A stretch of 64,000 bases of DNA from Gracilaria gracilis (lineage: Eukaryota; Rhodophyta; Florideophyceae; Gracilariales; Gracilariaceae). Shown here one piece after another: positions 31,958 through 43,956 of this stretch (its first letter is position 1; every line of letters begins with the position of its first letter). A program made the translations under genes and the position numbers. The notes under the pieces are model-generated. The model searched no databases and had not been told where the DNA came from. It saw only the letters and a list, made by a program, of their open reading frames with translations. Where the stretch lies: assembly GCA_030374805.1 (NCBI GenBank), contig JARGSG010000200.1, forward strand, positions 620,001-684,000. The letters are read 5' to 3'.

Positions 31958-32747
31958 AATCTGGCTACCCGATACGGTAATGTCTTTGCCACTAATGGGT
32001 TGAAGTCGCTTTTTGCCGACAATGTCGACAAAGCGATCCGTTCGCAGGTACGCAATTACCTGCCGAACAGCCGTAAGGCTTGCTCGTTATGTTCAAAGGC
32101 TCGGCAATATTCTCGCCGTCAGCGCCCCATACCTCAAAGGACAAACCGAAACGGCCAGTGTTGGAGCTAGAAGAAAGCACTACCTCAGACGGTGATTTGC
32201 TCATCGGCGTACCAACAGGGATGGCGGTTCATCTCGTGACTGCGCCGCCGGTTCAATCACGAGCCACCTCTATTGTTAATTGGTCGTCGACAGTATCACC
32301 AGCATCGGTAAGGTCGCCATCAAGTGCGGCGAGCACTCAACAAACCTCAACTGGTTGTTCCCAAGCATCCTCATATGCTACAGCACCCACCAATTTGGTT
32401 ACCAGACCTACCTCTTTGGCAATGCGTGATCTCCAGACAGGTGGCTTTGTTTGCTGGCTCCGTTTATCGCCAGACTACCTGACGAATATATTTGACAAAA
32501 TACCCCCAGGGGCGCGAGAACATCTAATCAGTGCCAGGTAGTAGAACCATCGTAACCTATATGGATCTGGAAAGAGGGTACAAGCTAAGCCATCACCGGC
32601 TCAGGTTCATCTTTTCGACGAAACACCAATCTTGGAGAAAGACAGTTTCGCCCAAGAAGAGCAGGAAAACACCGAACGGTTAGCGTAGGGCCCAGCCCTA
32701 ACCTTGATTTTGCAGGCCCGTCGATACTGGAACGGAAAACCTTAAAG

Positions 32748-33263
32748 GTGGAAAAAGAGGAATCAAATGTACCCAATGTGATGTGTCTGATGAAGTACAA
32801 TAACTATAAAGTTAATGCTTCAGAAAGCTTTCTTAATCACCTACAGGTTTCCGTTGTGTGTGTACTTGATACCAGTGCCGGTCCGAATGTCTTGAGCGCT
32901 CGCGTCATACCCGATGCGGTACTGCGGAACATTCAGCCCGCCCCGACTATCAACTTATTGGTGGAAGCTAACGAGCGCCGACTGCAACTTTGAGGAATGT
33001 TAACCACTGTGGTACAACTTGGAACCTTGAAGGTGAAACTCAATTTCTCTGTGGTGGATCTTTTGGCGACAGACTGTATTCTAAGGACCAACTTTATTGA
33101 CAAACATGTTAAGGCAATCTTGCCAGGGTCCCGTACGGTCGTTCTCCATCAAGGTGGTCGTATTGCAATACTGGGTAATACGCAGACCAAAAATTGTTGC
33201 CGTAAGAGGCCGAGGTCCAATACACCCACTGAAACAGTCTCAAACAAGATACGGCTCACCTAA
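32748..33263 (+). pseudogene. Gypsy2 retropepsin-like protease
   Basis: VVCVLDTSAGPNVLSA holds the catalytic DTS/G motif, and CILRTNFIDKHVKAILPG corresponds to the LLG.(D/S)F block of retroviral-type aspartic proteases. One stop (about 32991) separates the two halves in the same frame. The parallel in GypsyAB is VLDTRAGPCLL and LLGTSFIDKYVLAIL at about 45330-45580. Confidence 0.75.
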
Positions 33264-33464
33264 TCGGTTCCAATCCAGGCTATGACCCAAAATTGTAGTG
33301 AACGTCTCATGCACAATAGCAGGCCTGGTAATGCTACAGAAATATCCTAGGTTAGCGGAGAAACATCTCGACTTCATGGCAAATGGGATCATTGACAACT
33401 TCCCTAACCAAACATTCAAGGTGTACTTAAGTAACTTCAGCAAAGAATACCACTATTGGGATTG

Positions 33465-33472
33465 AATTATTG
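33465..33472. repeat. 8-bp target duplication, left copy
   Basis: AATTATTG directly precedes the hAT-like element and is repeated exactly at 34342-34349. Confidence 0.93.
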
Positions 33473-34341
33473 CTCAGTTCCGACGACTGGATTGTTGAAT
33501 GGATTCGTTGCTTTGACTGGATCATGATCTGTTCCATTCAAATGCATTCGTTTCTTTGAATGGATTTAGATCATGATCCAGTCAAATGCAGTCGGCGCTT
33601 TGAATGAATACAACTGTCAAAAGAACGACTCATTCAACTCGTGTCTCAGTCGTACCATTCAACTATTGACTGGCATTTGACTGCTGTTTGACTGGTCTTC
33701 GAATGGCATTACCCCAGTCCGTCTTCGTGATCGATATGCAGCCGCCATCGATATGCAGCCGCCGTCTTCTGCGAGGTAATGAGAACACTGTTCAGACTAA
33801 GGATATTTTGGTGCCTACTTCTGCAAACGAATTTGATGATGTTTATATTGTACTTGAGCTCATGCCTACTGATCTCGACAATGTGCTACGCCACAAGACC
33901 GACCGCAGTCTCTTCACATTCAGTACCTCATGTTGATTAGAGTTGTGATGTTGAGGAATTGGGGCTGGATCATTCATAGTGTTTCAGAAGAAATAGATCC
34001 AAGCGGAAGTACACCTCTTTGAATGTGGGTTCATGCCATTTTCAAGGGTCCCCGCCGTCCGAGCCGGCTGCAAACATTCAAACAGCATTCAAAACTTTTG
34101 AATCTTTGCTTTTTGAATGCATTTGTTGTTTTGAATGGGAATTTCGTTGACCATTCAAAACTTTGAGTGGTGTTTGACAGGCTAGTTTAAAATACATTCG
34201 AATGCATTCAATTAAATTGACTGGGAGTTCAATTAGACCATTCGAATGGCAGTCAAAAAGCAGTCAAAGACTGTAAGCATTGAATTGAATGCCAATTTTT
34301 TTGAATAGCAGTCAACAGTCGTTCCAGTCGTCCGAACTGAG
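33473..34341 (+). mobile_element. Non-autonomous hAT-like element carrying a MAP-kinase fragment
   Basis: 869 bp flanked by a perfect 8-bp duplication AATTATTG, typical of hAT elements. The ends are inverted: CTCAGTTCCGACGACTGG left, CCAGTCGTCCGAACTGAG right. The subterminal zones are full of ATTCAAA/TTTGAAT and CAGTCAA motifs in both orientations. There is no transposase. The interior (33688-33960) encodes a piece of a MAP kinase. The element split the Gypsy2 protease-RT junction, so it inserted after Gypsy2. Confidence 0.9.
33688..33960 (+). pseudogene. Captured MAP-kinase (ERK-type) gene fragment
   Basis: The frame 33688-33936 contains EFDDVYIVLELMPTDLDNVL, the conserved MAPK hinge region before the catalytic loop. 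A frameshift then gives LHIQYLML, the following MAPK segment. ATP-binding, HRD and TxY parts are absent. It is a transduplicated host gene piece, not a working kinase. Confidence 0.82.
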
Positions 34342-34349
34342 AATTATTG
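34342..34349. repeat. 8-bp target duplication, right copy
   Basis: AATTATTG, identical to 33465-33472. Confidence 0.93.
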
Positions 34350-34679
34350 GTACCACAAGAAGTCTTTGCGGTCTCGCCTAATAGGCTGGGCGAGGTCGCC
34401 ACCTCTGGGGAAAAAGGGGAAATAGATGCACCATATCCCGCCTATGTGTCCCCGTTATCGACAAACACCAAAATGGAACAGAAGATCGCCGATATCTTTA
34501 AGGTTGGAGATCAGGAAAAGACTATGGAAGTGGACCGTGTGAGGAATTGGAGAGAGGAAGTCCAGATCGGTTAGGAGAACCAAGCTCTTCGAGACCAGAT
34601 CTTCAGTCTCTAAAAAGAATTTGAACCCATATGATGCGGCCAATTAGGCCAAATAGAGGCTACAGAACAGGGTTTTGAT

Positions 34680-35600
34680 ATGTTTTCTGGTTGCAAACCC
34701 ATTCACCAGAAGCCTTACCGAGCAGGTCCGAAAGCCAGTGAGGTTGAGATCAATGAGGTCGAGCAAATGCTTTGTGAAGGTGTCATAGAATCCGCAAGTG
34801 CGGACTGGGCCAGCCCTGTGGTGCTAGTTACAAAGAAAAATGATACCCGTATGCGATTCTGTGTGGACTACAGAATACTGAATAGGATGAATATCAGGGA
34901 TTCGTCTCCAATACTTATTATGGATGAGTGTATAGATTTGTTGGGCAACGCCAAGATCTTTACTACGCTCGATGTCAATTGTGAGTATTGGCAGGTAACT
35001 ATCAGGGAAGAAGACAAGGACAGAAATACGTTTACTTGCCACGCGGGGTTATTCTGTTTTACCCGTATGCCTTTCCGGTAGCGAAATTCTCTGGCTACCT
35101 TTCAGAGGGCGTTGGATATAATCCTTTCGAAGGTAAAGTGAAGAACCGCTCTGGCATATATCGATGATGTAATCATACATTCCAGAACGGTAGAGGAACA
35201 TTTCCACCATGTTAGAAAAGTTCTTAACATCTTGAGGGAATCTGGAGTAACGTTGAAGCTCCGCAAATGCAAAATATTCACCACAGAGACAAAGTTTCTT
35301 GGGTCACATCATCAGCCCTGGAGGGTTAGAAGTGTTGCCGCAAAATATCCGGGCAGTGCAGGAGGCTAACCCACCCACGTCCCGAACGAAAATCCGATCC
35401 TCTACAGGTTTGTACAATGCATATCGCCGGTTTATCAAAGGATTTGCCAAGATAGCGGCTCAGCTTAGCAGGAAGCTGCTGTAAGGCCAACCTACTAGGT
35501 TTGAATGTCTTACCAATGAAGAGATGGATGCATTCGAGGCTCTGAAACAGGCGTTCTTGCACCCTAACAAAATAGGTAAGAAAGATTCAAACTTTGACGT
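34680..35600 (+). pseudogene. Gypsy2 reverse transcriptase
   Basis: PYRAGPKASEVEINEVEQML, VLVTKKNDTRMRFCVDYRIL and IFTTLDVNCEYWQV are the N-terminal RT blocks (open to 35081). Further on and in other frames are FTRMPF, a YIDDVI-type catalytic box (about 35155-35175), KFLGHHISPGGL and FIKGFAKIAAQL. Several stops and frameshifts. Almost all of RNase H is missing: the sequence passes from MDAFEALKQAFLHP straight into integrase. Confidence 0.85.
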
Positions 35601-36800
35601 CGACCGAAGTCGTTTCGTTGTCAGGCCAGCTTCCATCAATGGTTCCCCTCACAAGGTGGTGCCCAAGGTGCTACGCATTCGGGTGCTATGTTTTGCACAC
35701 TATCCAGGGCTATCAAGATACCCTGGAGGTACAAGAATGTACTACACTTTGACGCATTGGTATTACTGGCCCTATATGGCTCATGATATCTATACCTTTG
35801 TAGGTTAATGTGAGTCGTGCGTACGAATCTGTGAAGGTCTCCGAAAGCATAGAAAATATTTGAAACTATTTCCCGGTGCGGATCCTCTCGAGTTCGTCGC
35901 AATAGACCTCCTAGGTTCACTGCCGAAAACCACAAGAGGGTATCAGTACATTTTTGTTATCACCGACTGCGTCTCGAAGCTCACGCCAGCGAAACCTTTG
36001 ACGGACACAAAATCTATGATCCTTGCGTTGACGTTCCCGAACAATTGGATCTAACCTTATGGTGCATCGCTTTATCTACTTACCAACAATGGTTCGAACT
36101 TAGCGTCAAAACTCTTTGAAGCTGTGTGTAACCTACTTGTTATTAGCCACTACTTCACCACTGCCTATCATCCGCAAACGAATCGGCAAGTGGAGCGCTT
36201 TAACCGAACATTGGTATCTAGACTACACCCCTATGCGGAAGAACACCAACACTGGTTGGAACGAGCTCGTGCAGACATTGACGTACGCATATAACCTTCA
36301 GGTTCAACGAGCGACGCAAACTATGCCGTTTGATTTGATACTGTGAAGACACCGACCAGCTATTGTTGTTGAAGGACACCCCTCAAGAGAAGAAGCCACC
36401 GTCTCGCTCACACCCTCACAGGTCAAAGGCAATACCTTGTTGAGGTTGAGGCGTGCTCTCAAGTATGCTGAGGGGAAGCTCACAGCATCCCAGAAGCGGT
36501 ACAAAAAGGATTACGACCGAAAGGTAACCCAAGTGGTAACGGCTACGTCGGGTCAATATGTCTTTATTGACCACCCTCCAAAAAGAGTTAAACCACGATC
36601 GGGTGATGAAGCTGATGATGAAGCTCTCCATAGAGATATCGACTCTAAGCTTCTTTTGAAATCATCGGGAGCTTTAAAAATAATGCGATCAACCGACCAC
36701 ACGGTAACGGTGAACCAAGATCGTGTCAAGAATACGATCCCTATTGACCTAATCACGGTCGCACATCATACGGTTCAAATCAGGAAGGAACGCGGAGAAT
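35600..36800 (+). pseudogene. Gypsy2 integrase
   Basis: H2C2 region: KVLRIRVLCFAHYPGLS, WYYWPYMAHDIYTFVG, then CESC after a stop. Core start: PLEFVAIDLLGSLPKTT and YIFVITDCVSKL. The DDE middle and the EHQHWLE-like part follow in other frames (36050-36350), and the C-terminal basic domain runs at 36437-36817. Interrupted by at least four stops. Confidence 0.82.
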
Positions 36801-37019
36801 CCGCTCGCGACCCATAAGCGGTTGTCTTGAGAACTCAGCCAAGGGAAAACGAAATACCCATTGAGGTTAATGATGAAGCACAGGGTGACGACCCAGACTA
36901 CCTTTCACCCGTGGGGATTGCAATTGCTCCTTCGCAAGAAACATCTACCCCTAGTGGTACCGATGCTCATCCAAAACAAATTGGTGACGCCGTACCGTCT
37001 CAGGTCTCTAATGAGTTCC

Positions 37020-37190
37020 CAGTGGAACGCCTTGTAGGTCCCCGCCGTACCCCAGAAGGTCTGAAGTACACCGTACGCTGATACGGCTGGGACGCCGACG
37101 GTGATATCGCCGAGCCGCCCTCAGCCACAGCACACCACTTCAAGGTGCGCTACTGGAACCGCAAGGGAGAGAACATGGCGAATGATTGAT
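37020..37190 (+). pseudogene. Gypsy2 chromodomain
   Basis: Reads EGLKYTVR, a stop, then YGWDADGDIAEPPSATAQHH and FKVRYWNRKGEN. This is the chromodomain pattern (Y-x-V-R-W..G......D..EP) at the end of chromovirus-type Ty3/gypsy integrases, used for targeting to histone marks. The position equals the chromodomains of GypsyAB. Confidence 0.7.
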
Positions 37191-38013
37191 AAACCTTACA
37201 GGGGATGTAATCCCCTAAAGAAGGGGGAAAAGCATCGTTATCACGAATACCAAAGTGGTTCGTGAAGCTCACCAGGAAGGTATTATAAGAAAGAAGCATT
37301 CCACGAAAGGTACGTACAAGCAACGGGTAGCTCTAAAATTTTACGCACCGTTGTACACGCGCCCCCGCGTGCGCGCTGCACGAGCGTGAACGCGCGTGCC
37401 ACACGCGCGCAAACTCGGACGGTGGAAACATTCAAAAACTTGTATCTTTTAATTGTCGAGGTCTACGCGCGATGCCTGTGGCGCGCCGTGTGGGAAAACC
37501 GATTCGGTGTACACTATTGTATGTTGGGAGCGCGCAACGGCATGGTCAAAAAATCCAAGTATGTTGACCGTGCCGCGCTCCCGAATCGGCCATTTGCAGC
37601 CTCTGAAACCCCTTGGTTCTCGAGATACAGATTAAAATTGGTTTTCTGAGTTTTCACTATCATACGGAGGGGCAATTTCCAGGTTGAATTTTTTGATTCG
37701 CCTTGCAGGTAGCCTTGAAAGTAAAGCACCGCACGTGGGCCCATGCATGGTGAAAGGCAATGCAGAACCTTCTCGGTACATTGCTGGCCACGACGCCCAA
37801 GCGCGTGGCGCACAATTTGACTTGAAAAAAAGACCACCCCGCTCGCTGCGCCGCACGCAGATGCATCGGCGTACCAACACGCTTAGCCATACTATAGGCA
37901 CCAAAAAAGAACAGAGTGGATCTAACGTACCTAGAAGGACTTGATTTTCACTCATCGTGGTACGCTGGTCTAAGAAAGAGAAAGGAGAGTTTCAAAACAT
38001 GAATGGAGATGCG
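37191..38013. other. Gypsy2 3' region before the nested insertion
   Basis: Contains a purine tract (AAAGAAGGGGGAAAA, about 37218-37232) and GC-rich sequence. No ORF is recognised. It should be contiguous with 53156 onward before the GypsyAB insertion. Confidence 0.5.
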
Positions 38014-38018
38014 CAGCT
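38014..38018. repeat. 5-bp target duplication, left copy
   Basis: CAGCT, repeated at 53151-53155 on the other side of the composite element. Confidence 0.85.
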
Positions 38019-38558
38019 TGTGGTATAATGCACGCAAATGGAGGATTCCGAAGCGGTCTTTAGACGAAAGGTGCAGCGACGTACAGTCGTCAGACTGTAA
38101 TGAGTCCGAACGGGGAAGGAGCGCGGAAGCCCCGGGCGGTCGAAGGGAGAGTGGACGGTCGGTATCACCAAGCGCGTACGGGTGCGCGCAAAATGGTACG
38201 AACAGTCTGAGAAACCTTAGTAGAATTTACTGTGTGGTCTATTGTGAGTGAAAACTAACGAAGAAAACGTTCGGAAGAAGATGCTTTTTGTTTACGATCG
38301 GGACCTCGGGAGATCCGAGCTACAACTAAATATCGGGCGTGGGCGCCCTTACTAACTACTGTACGATCGGTCTAATTTGCATTGTCCCTACCCAACCTGC
38401 AAACGTGTTCAACTTGTACGCTGTCCCAGTTTTTCCGGCACTGGGTCCCTAAATCATTTACGTGGCGATGCCTCTGCACCGGTGCACCGTGCAATACCCT
38501 TTTGTACAAGAACGGCCAATCTGATACGCTGCGCACAACTCGGGCACACTATACTACA
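38019..38558 (-). repeat. GypsyAB LTR, copy A (3' LTR of the outer element)
   Basis: About 540 bp. On the minus strand it starts TGTAGTATAGTG, after a GAGGGGGATC polypurine tract, and ends ...TACCACA. It is homologous throughout to 50879-51417 (inverted) and 52613-53150 (direct). Confidence 0.88.
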
Positions 38559-39698
38559 GATCCCCCTCCTACACTTGCGCTCCGCCCTCGGAGCGCCATG
38601 TAGCGTCGCCAAATCGCTACGCCTATGTCCGCTTTGTTGAGAGGGCGCCATCGCATCCGTTCGGAAATTTTGCCCGGGAAGGGCGGGGCGAGGCCATGGC
38701 AAAATTTTCCGAACGGGAGAAGCGAAAGGAGTCTGAGTAGAAATAGTACAGTAGTAGTCACTTGCTGCGCTTCGTACGGACCTGTCCGATCGGAAGCATG
38801 CCAGTCGTCCAATGGGGTGCCCACGACGGTCACCATTTGGAGCGCACCGGGCGGAGCTCACAAGCTCTCAGCCCCGTTGGCCACGAGGTGTGTGTGTGGC
38901 CCTAACCGTTCGGGAAACCGCGCCAAGTATGTGCTGAGTCTGTACGGTAAGCGGGGTGCCGTCGTATCTGCTTTCGGAAAGTTCGCCCGGAAAGGGCGGG
39001 GGGTAGCCATGCCCAATTTTTTCCTACGTTGACTCTAGAAGATACAGTACGAATAAACTCGGAGCAAAGCGCTCACCATGGTACGTACGAACGGATATAG
39101 CGCCACATACTGATCGAACCGAAGTCGTGCGAGTATCCAAAAAGGCTCGTACGGTCGTTCTCGATGAAGATCGTCCGACGGGTCCCCGAATTTGCGTACA
39201 CGGTACGTCTCGAAGGAGCACGTCCGGCAGGTGTCTGAATTAATGCGCGCAGTACGTCTCGAAGGAGAATGTTTGGCGGGTGGTTCTTTAGCGGTCGGGC
39301 GTTCGTCTGTGCCACTACGTCACGTCGGAAACGGTAATCCTTGTTCGTGAATGAACTGACGGTCGAAGGACCGTCAGCACTCATTATGACCATGCAGGCA
39401 AGAGGTGCTTGCGGAGGTGAGGCGCGGCTGTCTATTTTGGGCGCGATGCGGCGACGCGAGTGCAGCATGCCCGGAGATGGTAATGGAACGTCAGTTCCGG
39501 CTCCTCCAATAAAATTAAACGAGGGCTGACATTTTGTCCGCGCGGTACCTGTTCGACAGCATAGACGTCGTGGCCATTTTAAGCGGTAGGTGATCCCTCA
39601 AGTACGCGCGTCGTCGTCTCGACCTCCCCTTATAAGAGAGCAAGCCGAGGGGCGACATGCCCGAATCGGTTCACTGAGCATCAAGCCCTACTTACGCA
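38559..39698. other. GypsyAB 3' untranslated region, copy A
   Basis: Between the LTR and the convergent gene. Inverted matches to 49620-50878. A TTCGGAAAgTT(C/T)GCCCGG...GGGCGGGG motif occurs twice (about 38660 and 38975) and again in copy B. No ORF is supported. It probably holds the promoter and leader of the convergent gene. Confidence 0.5.
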
Positions 39699-42221
39699 AT
39701 GGCGCCGAACTCGAGCGGCTCTGGTACGCCGTCGAAACATTTCCGTTCGGTCGCGCTACTGGGTCAGAAGTATGACCACCGTTTTTTCGCAGCTTTACCG
39801 CTCCTCGTCGGAAAAAGCAGCTCCCGCTATCTGTTTCGGAACACGCTCAGAAGAGATTCCTCAACAGCAAGCGTTTCGTCGTGATCCCGACGGCCTTACC
39901 GATGCGAGACATGGCAACTCGCAATCCGAAACGAACAAGCCTCGAAACTTGGCAGGCTCGCTGGAACCACCTGCCTGGTGTGACCGGGCGGAAAGATGAA
40001 GAGACCTTCGGGCGGAGCGACATGTGGTATCTGCGCTGCCCAGAGGAGAAGTCCTATCAGAATGCGTTTCAGCGCCTTCTTCATAGCTACTCGTCCGATT
40101 CGGGCTTTCCCGAGAAGGACATGAACCCGTCTGGGTTCTCGGGAATGGAATTTCACATTCAAAAATTCTAGTTTTGGTGACCGATTATCTGGTGACTTTT
40201 TCCTTTTTTTCGATATTTGTGTCTTATGTGAAGAAATACGTATTCGGTGTGCTAGTTTGACATTCAAAATTTGGAGTTCTGGAAATTCGCCAGTTCCATA
40301 ACTAGCATATTTGAAATTATGGAACTGGCGAATTTCCAGGACTCCAAATTTTGAATGTCAAACTAGCACACCGAATACGTATTTCTTCACATAAGACACA
40401 AATATCGAAAAAAAGGAAAAAGTCACCAGATAATCGGTCACCAAAACTAGAATTTTTGAATGTGAAATTCCATTTCCGAGAACACAGACGCCCGCTTGGC
40501 CTGGTGATGTTCGAACCGCAGTACGATTAGTTGTACTGGCTGAACCGTCTACGGTGAGGGAGTACCGGCGAGACGAAGGCGTGCATCCTGGTGTCCCACG
40601 GCCTCCTGTACGGTTAGCACAACGTCGAATTCTTCGACGTTCCGGCGCATCGTCGATTGGACTTGTATTGTTCAACGAACGAAGTGTAGACCAGTCTCGA
40701 TGTGTCCCGCAACCTATCCGTACCGACTCCCTTTGTGTTGGTTTACCATTCGGAGAAGCTTCTCAAAAACTCAACCATACAGGGTGTCGTTCGTCAGGTC
40801 GTAAACGCCGAATGGGCTGCGTTTGACTTCATGGCGTTTTTTCAGGCCGCCCACGAGAATATCCAAGTTTTTATCCGTGCGGGAGATGATCGTCTGTACC
40901 CTAAGGACGGTCAAACCAAGTACAGACGGGTGTTTCCGATTTCGTACAAATTAATATGCATCCTGGCCGAGATGGGACTCCAGAACGTTCTCCGTGGCAT
41001 CGTGTTCCCCCCGCAGGTCGGCCAGCAACTGTTGCAGTACTCGTTGGAGACCGATTGGGACAACACCCTGGGGTTCTTATGGTACGACTACTAATCCGAT
41101 ACCTTCTCGGCGATGCCTTCGACCGGGTTGGTAGCGACGCCGATTACTCGCGTCCTCAAAGGTCCGGAAAGTCCCCCCCCCTGGCCCATCAAAACCGTTC
41201 CGGACTTCTTCTCGCATGGGTTCATAGCGCAGGAATTTGAAGACGTGTTGCCACTGCCGATTCCGATGTTTACACCCGTGGAGGCCAAGACCGTCGTGGA
41301 GACGGGAGTACAGGCAGGATCCGGTCGGATATCTTGGGACATGTCCGGGTTCGCCATTTAAGACAGCCCCAGCCCGCATTCGGACGGTGATACGGACAAG
41401 GCCTTCGTGGTTCTCTGTGCGGCTTGTATTCCGTTTGGAGAGGAGGAGCCTGCGACGCTCGACCAAGCCCTGTTGGCAGCCCGAGTATGAATGCTCCGTG
41501 CGGTCAATACCGAGACCGCTCTTCGCGAGCAGGCTCAGGCGCAGCTTAACCTGCTCGGCTACCTCCAGGCCCACTCGTTGTTGGTCTTGGCGTTCTACGA
41601 GAAGTCCGTCATGGCTAGACTGGGTGTCATGCCCGATCTGGATGTAACGCCGATGCCGAGGTCCGCGCCGCCACTGGAGGAGCTGGTGACCAAGCCCTAT
41701 AAGGGCCTAGAGCAGCAGGCCGAGCGAAAAGTATTGTCGACCACATCGTTAAGAACATGCACGAAACGGCAGAGTCCTTTTTTAAGGGCCAAGAGCTGAT
41801 TGCGCCCAGTGTTCCGTTCGGGGATGCGCCTGAAGGTGAAGGTCAAGCCGGTGACGATGCAGGGCGGAGTGGTACGAATGCGGGTGTCAAAGGTGAAACT
41901 CCGCAAAAAGGTAACGCCGGCGGTCGAGAACGTTCTGATGTCATCTCTACGCGGAGACCAAGAAAAAAAACAGACCCCGTGACGGTTGAAGAAGACCTCA
42001 TAGAGCCAGCTCCTGCGTCCACAAGCCAATCAGGCGGTAATTCGGGCGGCAGGAAGAAGGTCATGGCTACTTCACCGTGGCCTGGGACAGCCTTGGCGTT
42101 GCAGCCAACAAAGGCCGGTTTGCGCTCGCGTGGTGGTTCCGTTGCGAGGCGTGGTACCTCTCCGCGGGGTACTCGTAGGCCGGGCATTACAAAACCCTGT
42201 TGGAAGAAGACTATTTAGTTG
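39699..42221 (+). pseudogene. Convergent (antisense) gene of GypsyAB, copy A
   Basis: Opposite in strand to pol and tail to tail with it. Starts MAPNSSGSGTPSKHFRSV (39699) and ends in a basic tail (SVARRGTSPRGTRRPG) at 42218. Blocks in different frames: 39881-40171; the core 40702-41094 with LSVPTPFVLVYHSEKLL, VVNAEWAAFDFMAFFQAAHE and GLQNVLRGIVFPPQ; 41113-41361; 41491-41700 helical with EELVTKPYKGLEQQAERK; 41757-42218. An inverted-repeat element is inserted at 40122-40496. Without it the gene would code about 700 residues. Homologues: copy B (48819-49619) and the Gypsy2 gene (53328-55742). No known family is recognised; the basic C-terminus suggests nucleic-acid binding. Confidence 0.72.
40122..40496. 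mobile_element. Foldback MITE: near-perfect 180-bp palindrome
   Basis: Left arm 40122-40301 and right arm 40317-40496 are reverse complements with very few mismatches, around a 15-bp centre. Landmarks are AATGGAATTTCACATTC at the ends and CCAGTTCCATAA at the middle. It contains no gene. It lies inside the convergent gene of copy A and disrupts it. No clean target duplication is visible. Confidence 0.9.
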
Positions 42222-42435
42222 ACCGTGTGTACTTTTAGTTTTTTTCTCCTAAGTAAACTTGTGATTGTTTGTGATGACCTGTGGGCCAATAGCGTTTCAT
42301 TTTGCGTGCGCCGTTATCGAAAAAAGGCGGCGTTTTGTAAAGATTGAAGAGTAATTGACGAACAGGTGTACGTTGGTGGCGGTTTGCTCACTAATAATGG
42401 CGCGGTGATGGCGCCTTTTGGTGTTCCGTGACGGT

Positions 42436-42690
42436 TCACATTTTGCGTGCCAGTACGTACGATCTCGGATCTCCGATCCGCCCTTCCCCTTCCTTAAAGT
42501 GTCGCCGATACCGAATGGTTTTGGCCAATCCAATAGCGTGCGATAAAGTGTTGCGGTATGTGCTTTGGCGGTTCGAACGTATCCTGATCGATGTGGTAGC
42601 CGTGCCACCGTACGCGGTATTCTTGTCCGTTGGGGGTGTCACGATGGTCGACGACGCGTTTTACCACGCTTAGAACGGTTCTGGACGATA
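42436..42690 (-). pseudogene. GypsyAB chromodomain, copy A
   Basis: The minus strand gives GQEYRVRWHGYHIDQDTFEP and HIPQHFIARYW, a chromodomain pattern. It is out of frame with the integrase C-terminal part, whose frame stops at 42670. The same offset exists in copy B. Confidence 0.72.
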
Positions 42691-43955
42691 CAGTAGGTTG
42701 CTCTTCGACGGGTCCGTCCGCGTATGGTCCTTCAGGGTCGCAGCTACCCTGCCTCGTGTCTGTTCGGGAGTAACCGGTGTGGTTGTCGGCCGTGCGGTTA
42801 GTGCTTTTGTCACTCTGTCAATACTAACGGTGTTGTGAATAGCGCCCTGGTTCAGAGTGACAGTAGCGTCTGTGGCGGATACCACCTTAAACGGGCCAAC
42901 CGTCTTGGGTAATAGCTTTCGAGACGTACGTTCCTGATCCATCAGGTTTTTCTCTATGTTCTTGGAGTCCGATCCGTCAACAAACACCTCTTCTACAGGG
43001 ATAAAGCTGGGCATGTACCGTACGGACTTGTCAAACGTTTCCTTGTAGCGCTGTTCGGTGCGATTTACTTTAGTCCGAGCGTTCTGCAGCGTGGTCTGTA
43101 AGAGCTTGAGCGTGTAGCGTTTTAACCGAGCGGCAGTAGGCTGTGTAGGCGTTTTTAAGTCCAATGACGTACTGGGTTTATCGAGCAGAGTTTTTGGTGG
43201 CTTACGCGTTAGAGAAACCTCGAACGGTGTGGTACCAAGAGATTGATGGACCTGTAGGTTGTAGCCGTACGCAAGAGGTTGCACATGCGCGTTCTAAGTG
43301 TTCTAATGATTCGCTACGTAGTGGAGTAACCTCTCCACGAATTTTTTCTTAAAAAGTTTGGCCTGACCATTGGTGTGCGCGTTGTACGCGGTCGTTAGTA
43401 CGTGTTTGGCTCCCGAGGCGGTGCACACAGTCTCGAAGAACTTAGGGACAAATTGAATTCCGTTATTGGTTAGTAGATTGTTGAAGATTCCGTACGGATA
43501 AACCCAGTTCTCCAGAGAGACCTTCTCCACTTCGGGAGCTGTGTTTAACGGCATGGGGATAAAGCGAGCTATCTTGCTAAACCGATCGGTTTCAACCAAT
43601 ATGTACTGGTAGCCGTTTACGGACTTCTTGAATGCACCGATGATGTCTATCGCAACAAATTCTAGCGGACCGGCGGCAAAAAACAGTTTCAACAGCTTCT
43701 GCGACTTGAAGTATGTCCCGTTTGTCGCCGGCATGTACGACAGTCTCGTGCGGTTTGAAATACATCATTGGCCAAATGCGGACAGTAAAAGTCTTGACGG
43801 AGACTTTCATACATCCGAGTAGAGCCCAAATGGCCGACCAGACGGGGGTAGTGTACCAAGTAGAGAACGCCTGCCTGCAGTGATGCATGTACGATCTTCT
43901 GGATGGCGCCGTACAGTGGAAATCTGCGCACAATAAGTCCGTTTCGGTAACAGGT
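42670..43955 (-). pseudogene. GypsyAB integrase, copy A (minus strand)
   Basis: Begins abruptly at about 43955 in the zinc-binding part (RNGLIVRRFPLYGAI, HYPRLVGHLGSTRMYESLRQ, CRTC). It goes on with the core at 43734-43303 (PLEFVAIDIIGAFKKS, VETDRFSKIARF, ILVE for the usual VIT) and the C-terminal domain at 43284-42670. Frames are broken at about 43690 and 43300. The C-terminal 204 residues are nearly identical to 47753-48367. RT and RNase H are missing at the breakpoint with copy B. Confidence 0.85.
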
Positions 43956-43956
43956 T

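Noticed and set aside
37386-37955. Overlapping frames of 76-107 residues on both strands
   Set aside because: No motif; the sequence is GC-biased 3' flank of Gypsy2 and frames overlap on both strands.
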